Part shown: positions 8,955 through 19,120 of the stretch, piece after piece
How positions within the stretch are numbered: the stretch's first letter is position 1
How the letters are laid out: every line of letters begins with the position of its first letter
Assembly (NCBI GenBank): GCA_016780775.1
Contig: JADHLI010000004.1
Span: forward strand, 1 to 64,000
DNA length: 64,000 nt
Source of the DNA: Alphaproteobacteria bacterium
GTDB lineage: Bacteria > Pseudomonadota > Alphaproteobacteria > Puniceispirillales > Puniceispirillaceae
Direction of reading: 5' to 3'
Translations under genes and position numbers: made by a program
The notes under the pieces: generated by a model
Told to the model about the DNA's origin: nothing
Databases searched by the model: none
Seen by the model: only the letters and a program-made list of their open reading frames with translations

Positions 8955-9788
8955 TTACACTTTCAATTGGTCAATCAGGCGAACATTTCCAAGATGTATG
9001 GCCGCTAGCAACATGCCAGTTTCAATATGGCTATCTGCATTTGCTAGTGTTTGTGCATCACAATAGCTGAAATAATCAATTGCGGAAAATCCAGACGCCA
9101 AAATTTTTCGGCAAGCTTGGCTCAGGATCGTGTCAACTGGCTTGCCGCCGCGTATCTGATCTGCTGTTTCTTGCATCACCTGATATAAAATTGGGGCAAT
9201 TTGCCGTTCTGCTGGCGTCAGATAGCCATTGCGTGAAGACATGGCGAGCCCATCTGCCTCTCTTATTGTTGGGCTTGCAAGGATTTCTACCGATAAGTCT
9301 AAATCGGTAACCATTTGTTTTATGACTTGCAATTGTTGATAATCTTTCTCTCCAAAAACAGCGATATCTGCCCCTGTTTGCTGAAACAGTTTATGGACGA
9401 TAGTAGCCACCCCTTCGAAAAAATGTGGCCGAAATTCTGTTTCATAGCCAAGTGCAACACCAGCAGGCTGAATAGTGGTTGCATGACCATCTTCATACAT
9501 TTGCTCAGGGATAAAAATCGCATCACACTTACCAGTTTCACGCAATTTGGCGAAATCTTCTTCATGCGTGCGTGGATACACATTAAAATCTTCATCTGGT
9601 GCAAACTGTAACGGGTTTACATAGATGGTTGTGATAATTTTGTCTGCACGCGCATCCAACACATCTAACAGCGAGAGATGGCCATTATGTAAATTACCCA
9701 TAGTTGGCACGATGCCAATACGCAAACCGGCTTTCTTCCAGAGGGCAAACTGGGCTGCCATTTCATGTTTGTTGCGCAGAATTTTCAT
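8955..9788 (-). CDS. panC: pantoate--beta-alanine ligase
   Basis: VPTMGNLHNGHLSLL, YVNPLQFAPDEDF, FGEKDYQQL, MSSRNGYL motifs. Confidence 0.95.
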   Translation of the reverse strand: MKILRNKHEMAAQFALWKKAGLRIGIVPTMGNLHNGHLSLLDVLDARADKIITTIYVNPLQFAPDEDFNVYPRTHEEDFAKLRETGKCDAIFIPEQMYEDGHATTIQPAGVALGYETEFRPHFFEGVATIVHKLFQQTGADIAVFGEKDYQQLQVIKQMVTDLDLSVEILASPTIREADGLAMSSRNGYLTPAERQIAPILYQVMQETADQIRGGKPVDTILSQACRKILASGFSAIDYFSYCDAQTLANADSHIETGMLLAAIHLGNVRLIDQLKV

Positions 9789-9922
9789 CTGTTTGAAACT
9801 TCAATTTTAGGCTGATATGAGTGTTTGTTCAGCCCCTTATAAGGCAGTTAAAGCTACTTGTCTTTTGAAGAATATATAAAAGATAACTTTTTTTGGAGAT
9901 TAATGCGCCAAAGAGCAGGGCG

Positions 9923-10792
9923 TTAGCTCTTAGTCTGCTGGGCGAGCAAATCTTTTAAATGCAGAACAGATTCCCCAGGACCTATTTCATCCACGCCGCG
10001 GCAAAATAAATCCATAATAGCAGAGCTTAAAGGGCTGTCTTCATGGGCTTGAATATAATAGCATATATCTTTGGCGGCATTGCTAAGCGAAAATTGCAAT
10101 CTGCTAATATCTTTATTTGTTAGGAATGGCCGGAACCGCTCTAACACCACAGAATTGCCCCCGCCAACATGCAAGACATCCAAAAAACGCTGGGCATCAA
10201 TGCCTTGCTTATCAGCTTGTGCGGCGGCCTCTGCCATCACTGCTGCATAGCCAAGCGAGACGTAATTATGGATTAGCTTTAGCGCTTGTCCGGCACCAAC
10301 ATCGCCTGCATGAACAATATTTTCAGCAAAAAGAGAGAGCAGGGGATAAACTTCCTCAAAGACAGACTTATCCGCGCCCACAATCAGGTTTAATCGGCCT
10401 GCCGCAGCTTCTTTTGGGGTGCGTGTCATCGCTGCATCAACAAAGATTATGCCTGCTTCGGCAAGGCGTGCCGCAAAGGCTTTCGTTTTATCTGGCATGC
10501 TGGTGGAGCAATCTATGATAATCTGGCCTTTTTTCCCTTGCGATAGGATGCCTTCAGGGCCAAATAGGATCTCTTCTACTTGCACAGCACCTGTGACGCA
10601 TAAGATAATCATTTTTGCATTTGCAATGGTCTCTTTAATAGATGGGGAAGCTGTTGCCCCTGCCGCCTCTAGCGCATCTGTAGGCTGGTTTCCCTGATGA
10701 GCCAGAAAGTTTACATGATAGGCTTTATCTTTCAGAATGTTCGTTGCAATGCCATGTCCCATTAGACCAACGCCAATCATGCCAATTTTCAT
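9923..10792 (-). CDS. NAD(P)-dependent oxidoreductase, 3-hydroxyisobutyrate dehydrogenase family
   Basis: MKIGMIGVGLMGHGIATNIL, DAAMTRTPKEAAAGRLNLIVGA, GAGQALKLIHNYVSLG. The ORF extends to 10855 but MKIG at 10792 is the natural start. Confidence 0.88.
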   Translation of the reverse strand: MKIGMIGVGLMGHGIATNILKDKAYHVNFLAHQGNQPTDALEAAGATASPSIKETIANAKMIILCVTGAVQVEEILFGPEGILSQGKKGQIIIDCSTSMPDKTKAFAARLAEAGIIFVDAAMTRTPKEAAAGRLNLIVGADKSVFEEVYPLLSLFAENIVHAGDVGAGQALKLIHNYVSLGYAAVMAEAAAQADKQGIDAQRFLDVLHVGGGNSVVLERFRPFLTNKDISRLQFSLSNAAKDICYYIQAHEDSPLSSAIMDLFCRGVDEIGPGESVLHLKDLLAQQTKS

Positions 10793-11008
10793 AATCCATT
10801 TCCTTTTAATTTTCAAATTCGTATCTGCATTATTTATAGCATGGTTTGCGTGCATGTCATCATATCACGCTCGTTACGAAAACCAGTCTTAAACCTCTTG
10901 ACAGGGTGCTAGCAACGGTCTTTGCTAAGATTGTGGTGGCGCAAGCTGCTCGCTTTCCAATGCCATATCAGAGCTATAAATAAACACAGATAGATAAGGG
11001 ATAATCTA

Positions 11009-11638
11009 ATGAAACTCTTTACAGCAGGAGCGTCTCCTTTTGGTCGTAAGGTGAAATTGGCGTTGCATGTGTTATCCCGCATGGATCAGGTGGAGGTAAT
11101 TGCAACTGATACAAGCAAGCCTGACAGTGAAAATAGAAAACAGAATCCGCTGGGAAAAATTCCTACCTTGCTAGTTGATGGCAAGGCTATTTATGACAGC
11201 CGCGTTATTCTAGATCACTTAGATAATACGGCTGGAGGGGGCAAGCTATTTCCGGTAAGTGGACAAGAGCGCGATGATGTGCTGATTGCAGCTGCCCTAG
11301 CAGACGGGATGATGGATGCTGGTATTTTGATTGTGTATGAGAATAGAATGCGCCCTGAAGGGATGCAGGTAGAATCGATAATTGAGTATCAGCGTGGTAA
11401 GTTAGAACGCAGTTTAAAGGCTATAGAGGCAAGCTCTGTTACCTATGAAAATGGAGCAATGCCGAATGCAGCGGAAATTGGTTTAGCCTGTGCTATCGAC
11501 TATATGGATTTCCGGGAGCTGGCGGATTGGCGTGCGCTTGCACCTTGCCTAGAAGGATTTATGACTGCATTTGCAGCGTCAGTGCCAGGCTATCATGAAA
11601 CCTTGCCAGAAGGGATAGCTGCTGCCCCTTGGCGTTAA
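11009..11638 (+). CDS. glutathione S-transferase family protein
   Basis: MKLFTAGASPFGRKVKLAL, NPLGKIPTLLVDG, YDSRVILDHLD. Confidence 0.9.
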   Translation: MKLFTAGASPFGRKVKLALHVLSRMDQVEVIATDTSKPDSENRKQNPLGKIPTLLVDGKAIYDSRVILDHLDNTAGGGKLFPVSGQERDDVLIAAALADGMMDAGILIVYENRMRPEGMQVESIIEYQRGKLERSLKAIEASSVTYENGAMPNAAEIGLACAIDYMDFRELADWRALAPCLEGFMTAFAASVPGYHETLPEGIAAAPWR

Positions 11639-11739
11639 ATGCTGGTCACGCTCAGGGCTATTCGCTAGTCAGATTAAAGCGCCATCACAATTAAGATTAT
11701 TGGCAAAGATAAAGTCTTTGGCGGGCTAGCAGCTTAGCT

Positions 11740-14700
11740 CTATTCGATATCTATTTTGGTCTGTTTGCTGGCCCGCGCAAGTGGGGTACGTGCCAGTGAC
11801 AAAAGCGGCGGGATCATAAATAAGGTTGCAATGGTAGATAAAGCCAATCCGCCAAACACCACCGTTCCAATACCACGATAAAGCTCGGAGCCAGCGCCTG
11901 GAAAAATCACGAGCGGGATAAGGCCAAAGAGCGAGGTTAATGTCGACATAAAAATCGGGCGGATACGATTGCTGGTGGCCTCTAAAATCGCGTCATCAAC
12001 ACGCATCCCATCTTCTCTTATATGCAGGCTAGTCTGCTCAATCATCAAAATCGCGTTATTAACCACTACCCCTGTTAAAATAACAAAGCCAAGCATGGTC
12101 AACATATCTAGAGGCTGGCGAACAAACAGGTTAATCAAGGCTAGTCCTGCTATGCCGCCTGCACCAGCAACTGGAATAACCAGCAAAATGATTGCAGGTA
12201 GGGTAAAGCTTCGCAGTAAAATCACCATAAGCAAAAAGATAACAGCAATAGCGGCTAGCACATTGGTTTGCATCGCAGACCAAGTTCGGGCTAGCTCGCT
12301 AGCGGCGCCGCGGACTGAAATCTGGACGCCTTTCTGTTCTGCCAGAGGGGAAATTTGCGGCAGAATCTCTGTATTAATTTTGTTGATTGCACTCTCTAGA
12401 GGCAAGCGTTCATCTGGGCGCAATTGCAGCGAGCGCGCCTGATTGCCACCTTGTCTTCGGATTTGCTGGGGCGCGCTAATAAAGCTGATGCGTGCAAGCT
12501 GTCCAACAGACACCACCTCACCAGAAGGGGTAATAATTGGAAGATTTTCTAGGTCAGAGATAGATAGATCGCCAGCATTTTGCCCAGCTAGGGTTAAATC
12601 GATTAGCTCCCCATCTATCGGGATTTGCGTCACGCGCATGCCATCATTATAGATATCTACTGCTTGTGCAAAAGATTGCATCGACAGACCAGAGGCGGCA
12701 AGGGCAACTGGATCTGGCAGTAACCTGATTTGTGGCGTGCCTGTGCTTAAACTAGGCTGCACCCTAATCTGATTACCTTCACGGCGCGGAAAGGCCTGTG
12801 AAAGCGCGCTATTCAGTTCTTGGGCAACAATACCAATATCTTCTTGGGATGCCCCTGTTACATCAAGGCTAATTGAACGTGAGCCGCCTACAGATCGCCC
12901 AAATAGCGAGGCTTGGCGGACAAAAGCCCGTGCACCAGGTTCAGAAAAAATAGGCCGCGTTAATACATCACGAAGCTCATTGACGCGGGATGGGTCAACA
13001 GATGAAGCCCCAGCAAACGCACCGCCAGCATAGGCAACAAAGAAAAAGCGCGAGATTTCAGGTGGACCATCTTCTACTACTCGTCCCTCCCAAAGGGGGC
13101 GGGCTGTATTTTCCATTTTGGCAGCAATACGCTTGGTTTCATCCATTGAATAGGCTGGCGGTACAATAACCGAACCAAACACAAAATTGGCATTTCCGTC
13201 TGGCAAATAATCTAACTGCGGCATAAATCGCCAAGTGGATATTGCGGCCGTAGATATCATTGCGGTTACCAGAACTGCCCCTACCATACGCCGCTTGATG
13301 GCGAAACTAGCATAGGTTAAAATCAATTTTTTGAACCGGCCAGCCGCGGTATCTAATAGCGGGATGCGGCGCTGGCTTGAACGGGCAAAACGCTTATTAT
13401 CCAATAACAAGGCGGAGAGGCTAGGAATAAGCGTTGTCGAGACGATAACAGATATTAATACCGATACCGAAATTGCCACACCAATATCCCTGAAAAGTTG
13501 GCCAACGGGCAGTTTTAGCAAAATCACGGGAACAAACACCACTACAGTTGTCAGCGCTGAGCCAAGAATAGGTGCCCAAACCTGCCTTGCGCCGTGAAAG
13601 GCTGCTTGCGGCGCCGCTAACCCCTTTTGATGCAGGCGGTAGATATTCTCCTGTGAGACAATAGAGGCATCCACCACCATTCCTACGGCAAAGGCAAGTC
13701 CGGCAAGGGAGATAACATTAATAGACATACCCAAACCTGCCATTGCAACGAAAGTGCCTATCACAGAGGTTGGTATCGCCATAAAGATTATGAAAGTAGG
13801 CGCAAAGGAGCGCAAAAACAGAACAAGAATAGAAAGCGCCAATAAGCCGCCAACCCAGATATTTTGCTTTACCAGATCAATGGCAGAGGCGATGTAATCA
13901 GTTTCATCATAAACAACCTTTAAGCTTAGCCCACGCGTCTTTAAAACGCTGCTATTCAAGTCATCAATCACATCTCGCAAGCGCACCATTGTTTCAACTA
14001 CATTACTGTTTTGCTCACGCAGCGCATTTAGAATAACCGCATCCTTGCCGTTTAGGCGGCGGAAACTTGTACGTTTTTTGGTGACTAGACTAATTTCAGC
14101 CACATCTGCTAGCAATACAGGCACTAACTGGCCGTTCGTGGTCAAATCATTGCGCAGAACAATTTGCCCGGCAGTCTGGGGGGTAAATAAATCAGCCTCT
14201 GTGCGCACGGTGTAGGTTCGCTTGCCGCGCTCTATTGTACCAACCGACAAAGTAGCAGAAGCTTGCCTCAGAGCCTGTAAAACTTGTGGCAGGCTCAGAT
14301 TATAGCGGATAAGGTCGTTTGGATTAACATTAACCCGCATCTCGCGCCGTCCGCCGCCATATAAAAATATCTCCGCAACACCGCCAACGCGCTCAAGCGG
14401 GGCCACAATGCCATCTTCTAGAAAATTGCCAAGCTGTTCGACATCTACATCGCTACCTTCTGCTGCGGTTAGGGACAGGCGGGCTATTGGGCTGTCATCT
14501 GAGTTTGAAGTGCGCACACTAGGCGCAGTCGCTTCATCAGGCAGGTCAGCAATACCCGACAATTCTGATAGCAGCATTGTCAGCGCTTTATCCATGTCTG
14601 TGCCTACCGCATAGGTCAGGGTCACACGCGCCCGGCCAGTATCTGAGCGTGAGGCGACATCTTCTACCCCGTTTAAACCTGATAATTCAGTTTCCAGACG

Positions 14701-14898
14701 CGAGACAATCTCTCTGTCTACATCTTCTGGAGACGCACCAGACCAATTCATACGCACCTGCAAAATAGGTTTTTCTATATCAGGGCTCATCTGTATGGGA
14801 ATAACTTGTGAGGAAACAATGCCAAACATCACGGTCAGGATAATGACCGCCATTACTGCCACCGGACGTTCAATTGCAAATTTAATCAAATTGTTCAT
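11740..14898 (-). CDS. efflux RND transporter permease subunit (AcrB/MexF-like)
   Basis: MNNLIKFAIERPVAVM N-terminus, PIQMSPDIEKPILQVRMNWSGASPEDVDREIVSRLE, FVILTGVVVNNAILMIEQ, RIRPIFMSTLTSLFGLIPL. Confidence 0.93.
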   Translation of the reverse strand: MNNLIKFAIERPVAVMAVIILTVMFGIVSSQVIPIQMSPDIEKPILQVRMNWSGASPEDVDREIVSRLETELSGLNGVEDVASRSDTGRARVTLTYAVGTDMDKALTMLLSELSGIADLPDEATAPSVRTSNSDDSPIARLSLTAAEGSDVDVEQLGNFLEDGIVAPLERVGGVAEIFLYGGGRREMRVNVNPNDLIRYNLSLPQVLQALRQASATLSVGTIERGKRTYTVRTEADLFTPQTAGQIVLRNDLTTNGQLVPVLLADVAEISLVTKKRTSFRRLNGKDAVILNALREQNSNVVETMVRLRDVIDDLNSSVLKTRGLSLKVVYDETDYIASAIDLVKQNIWVGGLLALSILVLFLRSFAPTFIIFMAIPTSVIGTFVAMAGLGMSINVISLAGLAFAVGMVVDASIVSQENIYRLHQKGLAAPQAAFHGARQVWAPILGSALTTVVVFVPVILLKLPVGQLFRDIGVAISVSVLISVIVSTTLIPSLSALLLDNKRFARSSQRRIPLLDTAAGRFKKLILTYASFAIKRRMVGAVLVTAMISTAAISTWRFMPQLDYLPDGNANFVFGSVIVPPAYSMDETKRIAAKMENTARPLWEGRVVEDGPPEISRFFFVAYAGGAFAGASSVDPSRVNELRDVLTRPIFSEPGARAFVRQASLFGRSVGGSRSISLDVTGASQEDIGIVAQELNSALSQAFPRREGNQIRVQPSLSTGTPQIRLLPDPVALAASGLSMQSFAQAVDIYNDGMRVTQIPIDGELIDLTLAGQNAGDLSISDLENLPIITPSGEVVSVGQLARISFISAPQQIRRQGGNQARSLQLRPDERLPLESAINKINTEILPQISPLAEQKGVQISVRGAASELARTWSAMQTNVLAAIAVIFLLMVILLRSFTLPAIILLVIPVAGAGGIAGLALINLFVRQPLDMLTMLGFVILTGVVVNNAILMIEQTSLHIREDGMRVDDAILEATSNRIRPIFMSTLTSLFGLIPLVIFPGAGSELYRGIGTVVFGGLALSTIATLFMIPPLLSLARTPLARASKQTKIDIE

Positions 14899-14905
14899 AT
14901 CTGCT

Positions 14906-16243
14906 CTACTTGTTGGCCTGTTTTTTCCAATTATTGGTGTTGTTTCCTTTACCTGCGCCAGCATCTTGGCGCTTATCTTTATCTTTACCTTGGCCTTGGC
15001 CCGCATCTTTGCCGTCAGCTATTTCTTTGCCATCACTTAAGATTTCATTGCCTTTGGTAATGACCTCTTCGCCTGCAACTATGCCCTTTAAAATAACTAC
15101 CTTGTCCTGTACCGCGCCACCTAGCGTTACGATACGCTGCTCTGCGCGTCCTTCTTTTGCGACAAACACCACATAGCCGCCATTTAATGGCACCAACGCA
15201 TCTTGCGGGATAATGACTAAATCTTGCGGCGATTTTGTTGGTATCTGCAATGTTAGGGCAGTGTTTTCAGCCCGCGCCAAAGCAGGCAAAGGGTTAAGCG
15301 GGGTAAAGCGCGTAGGGCGGGTACTGGTGCGGCTATTCTGGGTTGGTAAGACCGCACGAAGTTTTAACTGGATAATCTGTGACGGCAGGTTCTTATTTTG
15401 TGCCTGTGTTTCAATTACCGCTTCAATAATATCTTCAGGTGATAGAAAGCCTACATAGTCAGCTGGAATATCAGCTTCAACCTCAAATCCTTTATCTGTG
15501 CGTATGCGGGCAATCTCATCACCCTCACGCATGTAGAGCGCATTTGCACCCGCAAGCTGGGCTATTTGGCCAGCTACAGGCGTTACAATATCGGCCTTGG
15601 CAATATCTGCTTCTAGCTCTTCTAACTCAAGCGCCAATTTACGCGCGGTAAGGCTAGCGCTATCATTCTCAGAACGCAGGCGAGCAAGCGTGCGTGCGCG
15701 CACCAGAGTTTGTTCACGTGCCGCCAAGTAAGCGGTTTTAGTGGTATCAAAAGCCTCAGAGGATATTGTCTGGCTTGCGCGTAATTTCTCCGCTCTCGCC
15801 AATTTCGCTTCTAATAGAGCCAGCTTTTCCTGTGCCACCACGCCAAGCTGTTCTTCAAAGCTAATATCAGCCTTCAATTGGGCGATATTCTGCTCGGTTT
15901 CTTGCTTCTGTAGGCGCAATAAACGGCGCTGATGTTGCAGATTGGCGCTATCCTGCTCGGCTAGTTTTTGTCCCTTTTCAACCGTATCGCCAATGCGAAC
16001 TGCCTTTAGCTGCACACTGCCCGATGCTGGGGCGGTGACGATTTCAAGTGGACCTGTTTTAACCCGGCCTTGGATTTGTGTTCGTGGTGCAATTTTCTGA
16101 CTTACCGCCTTTTTAGTTTCAACTTTCGCAGCTCTGTTGAAGGATTGCGCTTCTGCAATCGGCGCATCAACATAGAAAGCGAGGCCTAAAAAAGCAGCTA
16201 AACAGATAAGCTTTACAGGCAAATTGAGCATAGCTAGGAACAC
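14906..16243 (-). CDS. efflux RND transporter periplasmic adaptor subunit (HlyD/MFP family)
   Basis: Signal peptide, APASGSVQLKAVRIGDTVEKGQKLAEQDSANLQHQ, coiled-coil hairpin region, barrel IVTPVAGQIAQL; directly upstream of the permease. Confidence 0.85.
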   Translation of the reverse strand: MFLAMLNLPVKLICLAAFLGLAFYVDAPIAEAQSFNRAAKVETKKAVSQKIAPRTQIQGRVKTGPLEIVTAPASGSVQLKAVRIGDTVEKGQKLAEQDSANLQHQRRLLRLQKQETEQNIAQLKADISFEEQLGVVAQEKLALLEAKLARAEKLRASQTISSEAFDTTKTAYLAAREQTLVRARTLARLRSENDSASLTARKLALELEELEADIAKADIVTPVAGQIAQLAGANALYMREGDEIARIRTDKGFEVEADIPADYVGFLSPEDIIEAVIETQAQNKNLPSQIIQLKLRAVLPTQNSRTSTRPTRFTPLNPLPALARAENTALTLQIPTKSPQDLVIIPQDALVPLNGGYVVFVAKEGRAEQRIVTLGGAVQDKVVILKGIVAGEEVITKGNEILSDGKEIADGKDAGQGQGKDKDKRQDAGAGKGNNTNNWKKQANK

Positions 16244-16380
16244 TCCTGAATAACATTTAAAGGCGCTAATGCTCGAAAGCTAATAAAGCGCGATTACTGA
16301 ATTACTACTATATACGCATGAAATTAAAAGAAATAACGCAAATATAATTTTTAATTATTCTAAAAGGTCACGCCAAAGAA

Positions 16381-16412
16381 CAAAGCCCCTTTCTAAAAAG
16401 AAAGAGGCTTTG
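16381..16412. terminator. strong hairpin, probable terminator downstream of the DUF1127 gene
   Basis: CAAAGCCCCTTTCT-AAAA-AGAAAGAGGCTTTG: 14-bp stem with one mismatch. Confidence 0.6.
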
Positions 16413-16487
16413 TCTGGTTTTGACTACCTAAAAGAGAGCGGGGGGGGGGGCAGTTAAGGGAGGAAAACCCGTTCGCGCTCCATCTAT

Positions 16488-16685
16488 TTAGGCAGCATCA
16501 TCACTTTTGTTTGACCATTCGCGCACATAATCTGAGATTTCGCTGCGTGTTAGGCCGATATCTAACAGGGTACGGTCGTCTAGACGGTTCAGAGCGGATA
16601 CACCACCTGAATATTCGATCCATTTACGGAGCCGACCAAAGATGGTTGGGGTGTTGTCGTTTATAGCTTTTTTTGCCTTTGCCAT
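16488..16685 (-). CDS. DUF1127 domain-containing small protein
   Basis: MAKAKKAINDNTPTIFGRLRKWIEYSGGVSALNRLDDRTLLDIGLTRSEI: the LxxLDDRxLxDIGLTRxEI signature. Confidence 0.88.
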   Translation of the reverse strand: MAKAKKAINDNTPTIFGRLRKWIEYSGGVSALNRLDDRTLLDIGLTRSEISDYVREWSNKSDDAA

Positions 16686-17091
16686 AACGGAGTTCCTTTT
16701 CATAAGAATGTTTGAATGTTGTTTGTTTATCCAACAGGACAATACATTCCACCCATGATGCGCTCTTGTTGTTTTTGTTATTTTTTTCGGCGCTTATATA
16801 TAAGTCATATATGCTGACCTAAATAAAAAGTAAAGTATTGTTTTAAATTATTTTTTATTATTTCTATTACGTAATTATCTAACTATAAAAGTGGTTTTGA
16901 AATGTAAAATATTCAAAAAATCAGGTAGCTTTGAAAGAAAATGATCATATCTGTTGAATTGCGCTCTCTGCCCTTTCGGCGCATGAAATTAGGGGCTATG
17001 CTTTTATTCTGATTCGCGCGCCCATTGGCAGGTAAAGTTTAGCCTGCGCAAAGGCCAGCGAAGGGATTAACGCGCTCTTTTTTGTTGAAAA

Positions 17092-18426
17092 ATGAAATTT
17101 ATGTCAACGCCTGTGCCAACGAGTTATGCTTTTCTTTGCCGTGCCTGCCTTGGCTCTGGCTATGTTGGTATGGCAGAAAGGCCGAAGAGTTGCATCGAAT
17201 GTGGCAGCGAGGCGCTTGTTTTGCATGATGAGCTATTTAGCTTGTCGCTCGCCCATATCGATTGTGATGCTTTTTATTGCTCTGTTGAAAAGCGAGATAA
17301 CCCAACTCTTGTAGACCGTCCAGTAATAGTGGGCGGGGAGCAACGCGGGGTTGTGGCAGCAGCCTGTTATATAGCGCGACGCTATGGTATCCGCTCCGCA
17401 ATGCCAACATGGCAGGCAAAACGGGCATGCCCGGAACTGGTTATTATCAAACCGCGTATGGCCGTATACCAGACTATTGGGCGGCAAATAAGAGAAATGA
17501 TGCTCGGGCTAACGCCGCTTGTTCAGCCGCTTTCTATTGATGAAGCTTTTTTGGATTTAGCAGGAACGCAAAAACTTCATCATGCCTCGCCTGCCTTATC
17601 ATTGGCGCGTCTGCAAAAGCACATTAAAACAGAGTTAGGCCTAACCGTATCCATAGGTTTGGCAGCGAATAAATCACTTGCTAAAATCGCCTCAGATCAG
17701 GATAAGCCAAATGGGTTTTATGTTATTGGCGCAGTCGAAGCCAAATCTTGGCTTGAAAAGCGTCCAGCTAGCTTACTGTTTGGCTTGGGAAAATCACAAA
17801 TGGCCAAGCTCAAATCCGCTGGGGTAAATACCTGCGGGGATATTGTTAATTTGCCAGCAGGGCGGCAACACAGCCTGTTTGGCAGTGATGCCCTGCGGCT
17901 GGTAAATCTTGCTAGCGGTATCGATGAGCGGCCAGTAGTGCCGCATAGCCGAGCTAAATCCATATCTTCTGAGACGACTTTTTCAACCAATATCTCAGAG
18001 CTTGATATGTTGCTTGCAAAGGCAGAAATCCTATCTGCTAAAGTCTCGCGCCAGCTAAAGGCAAAAAGGCGTGCTGCCATCCGGGTGACGGTAAAGTTGA
18101 AATTTCCTACCCACCGTTTAATAACCAGATCGCGGATGCTCGCCGCGCCTAGCCAAATGCATCACGATATTTTTGCTGCCGCCACAGACCTGTTGCGTGC
18201 CGAGACAGGCAATGGCAAATCTTATCGTCTGCTTGGCGTTGGGGTGGAATTAAGTGAACAGGATATAGCCGAGGCTGATGCCGCACCTACCAGCTTGCTA
18301 GATCTGGTAGATGAAGGTAGGCAGAAGAAAAATAAGCTGGAGGTGGTAATTGACCAGCTGCATGAAAAGCTAGGTGATGATGTGGTAAAGACAGGCCGAC
18401 AATTAAAAAAGCCACCCAAAAAATAA
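17092..18426 (+). CDS. dinB: DNA polymerase IV with N-terminal CxxC...CxxC extension
   Basis: AHIDCDAFYCSVEKRDNPTL, GVVAAACYIARRYGIRSAMP, LSIDEAFLDL, LTVSIGLAANKSLAKIASDQDKPNG. Confidence 0.95.
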   Translation: MKFMSTPVPTSYAFLCRACLGSGYVGMAERPKSCIECGSEALVLHDELFSLSLAHIDCDAFYCSVEKRDNPTLVDRPVIVGGEQRGVVAAACYIARRYGIRSAMPTWQAKRACPELVIIKPRMAVYQTIGRQIREMMLGLTPLVQPLSIDEAFLDLAGTQKLHHASPALSLARLQKHIKTELGLTVSIGLAANKSLAKIASDQDKPNGFYVIGAVEAKSWLEKRPASLLFGLGKSQMAKLKSAGVNTCGDIVNLPAGRQHSLFGSDALRLVNLASGIDERPVVPHSRAKSISSETTFSTNISELDMLLAKAEILSAKVSRQLKAKRRAAIRVTVKLKFPTHRLITRSRMLAAPSQMHHDIFAAATDLLRAETGNGKSYRLLGVGVELSEQDIAEADAAPTSLLDLVDEGRQKKNKLEVVIDQLHEKLGDDVVKTGRQLKKPPKK

Positions 18427-18547
18427 TATAAATTATCAAAACGATAATAATAAGCCATTTACCCACGAATAAGGGTCAGGCTAGTCTGTTGCTAGAATAT
18501 TTGTTGAATATTTTCTTGAAACCGCACGTTAGAGGAAGGGGGTTGTT

Positions 18548-18991
18548 TTGCCAGAGGATAAAGATAGGCGCGCATCCCTTTTCTTTTATGGCACGCTAAA
18601 GGCAGCTGAGGTGCGCGAGGCTGTGCTTGGTTATAAAGTGCCTGAAAATCGGCTAGTGGGCGCAACGCTATCCGGCTTTGAGGTGCGCCGCGTTGCGGGA
18701 ACCTTTTATCCGATGATCGTTACAGCCCAGCCTGAAGCGGTGATAGAAGGGGTTCTGTTGACTGGAATTGACAAGCAAGAACTGGACAGGCTTGATAGGC
18801 TAGAAGGGGTTAACTACCAACGTATTGATGTTGAGGTCGAATGTGATGGTCAGATGCGAACAGCTCAACTCTATAAGCCTATTAATAAGTTGCCAGCAGC
18901 CGAGCTTTGGGACTTTGCTAATTGGTATAAAAAAGATTTAGATAATTTTCTAAGCCAAGATTTTGACCCTGATGGGGTGCGTAGACCCTAG
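18548..18991 (+). CDS. gamma-glutamylcyclotransferase (AIG2-like) family protein
   Basis: LFFYGTLKAAEVREAVLG and RLDRLEGVNYQR motifs. Confidence 0.82.
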   Translation: MPEDKDRRASLFFYGTLKAAEVREAVLGYKVPENRLVGATLSGFEVRRVAGTFYPMIVTAQPEAVIEGVLLTGIDKQELDRLDRLEGVNYQRIDVEVECDGQMRTAQLYKPINKLPAAELWDFANWYKKDLDNFLSQDFDPDGVRRP

Positions 18992-19051
18992 TTTATTTGC
19001 GCTAAAGTTCATTCTCATTTCTAATCCGAAATGATTTTTTTTAAATGCAGG

Positions 19052-19120
19052 GCCAATGTGAGGCCGCCAATGTGAGGCCATTATAAGGTCACTATAAGGC
19101 CACTGTAAGGTAACTAATTT
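19052..19120. repeat. 11-bp tandem repeat array ending at the tauE-like start codon
   Basis: gccaatgtgag|gcc|gccaatgtgag|gccattataag|gtcactataag|gccactgtaag|gtaactaattt then ATG. Confidence 0.8.
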
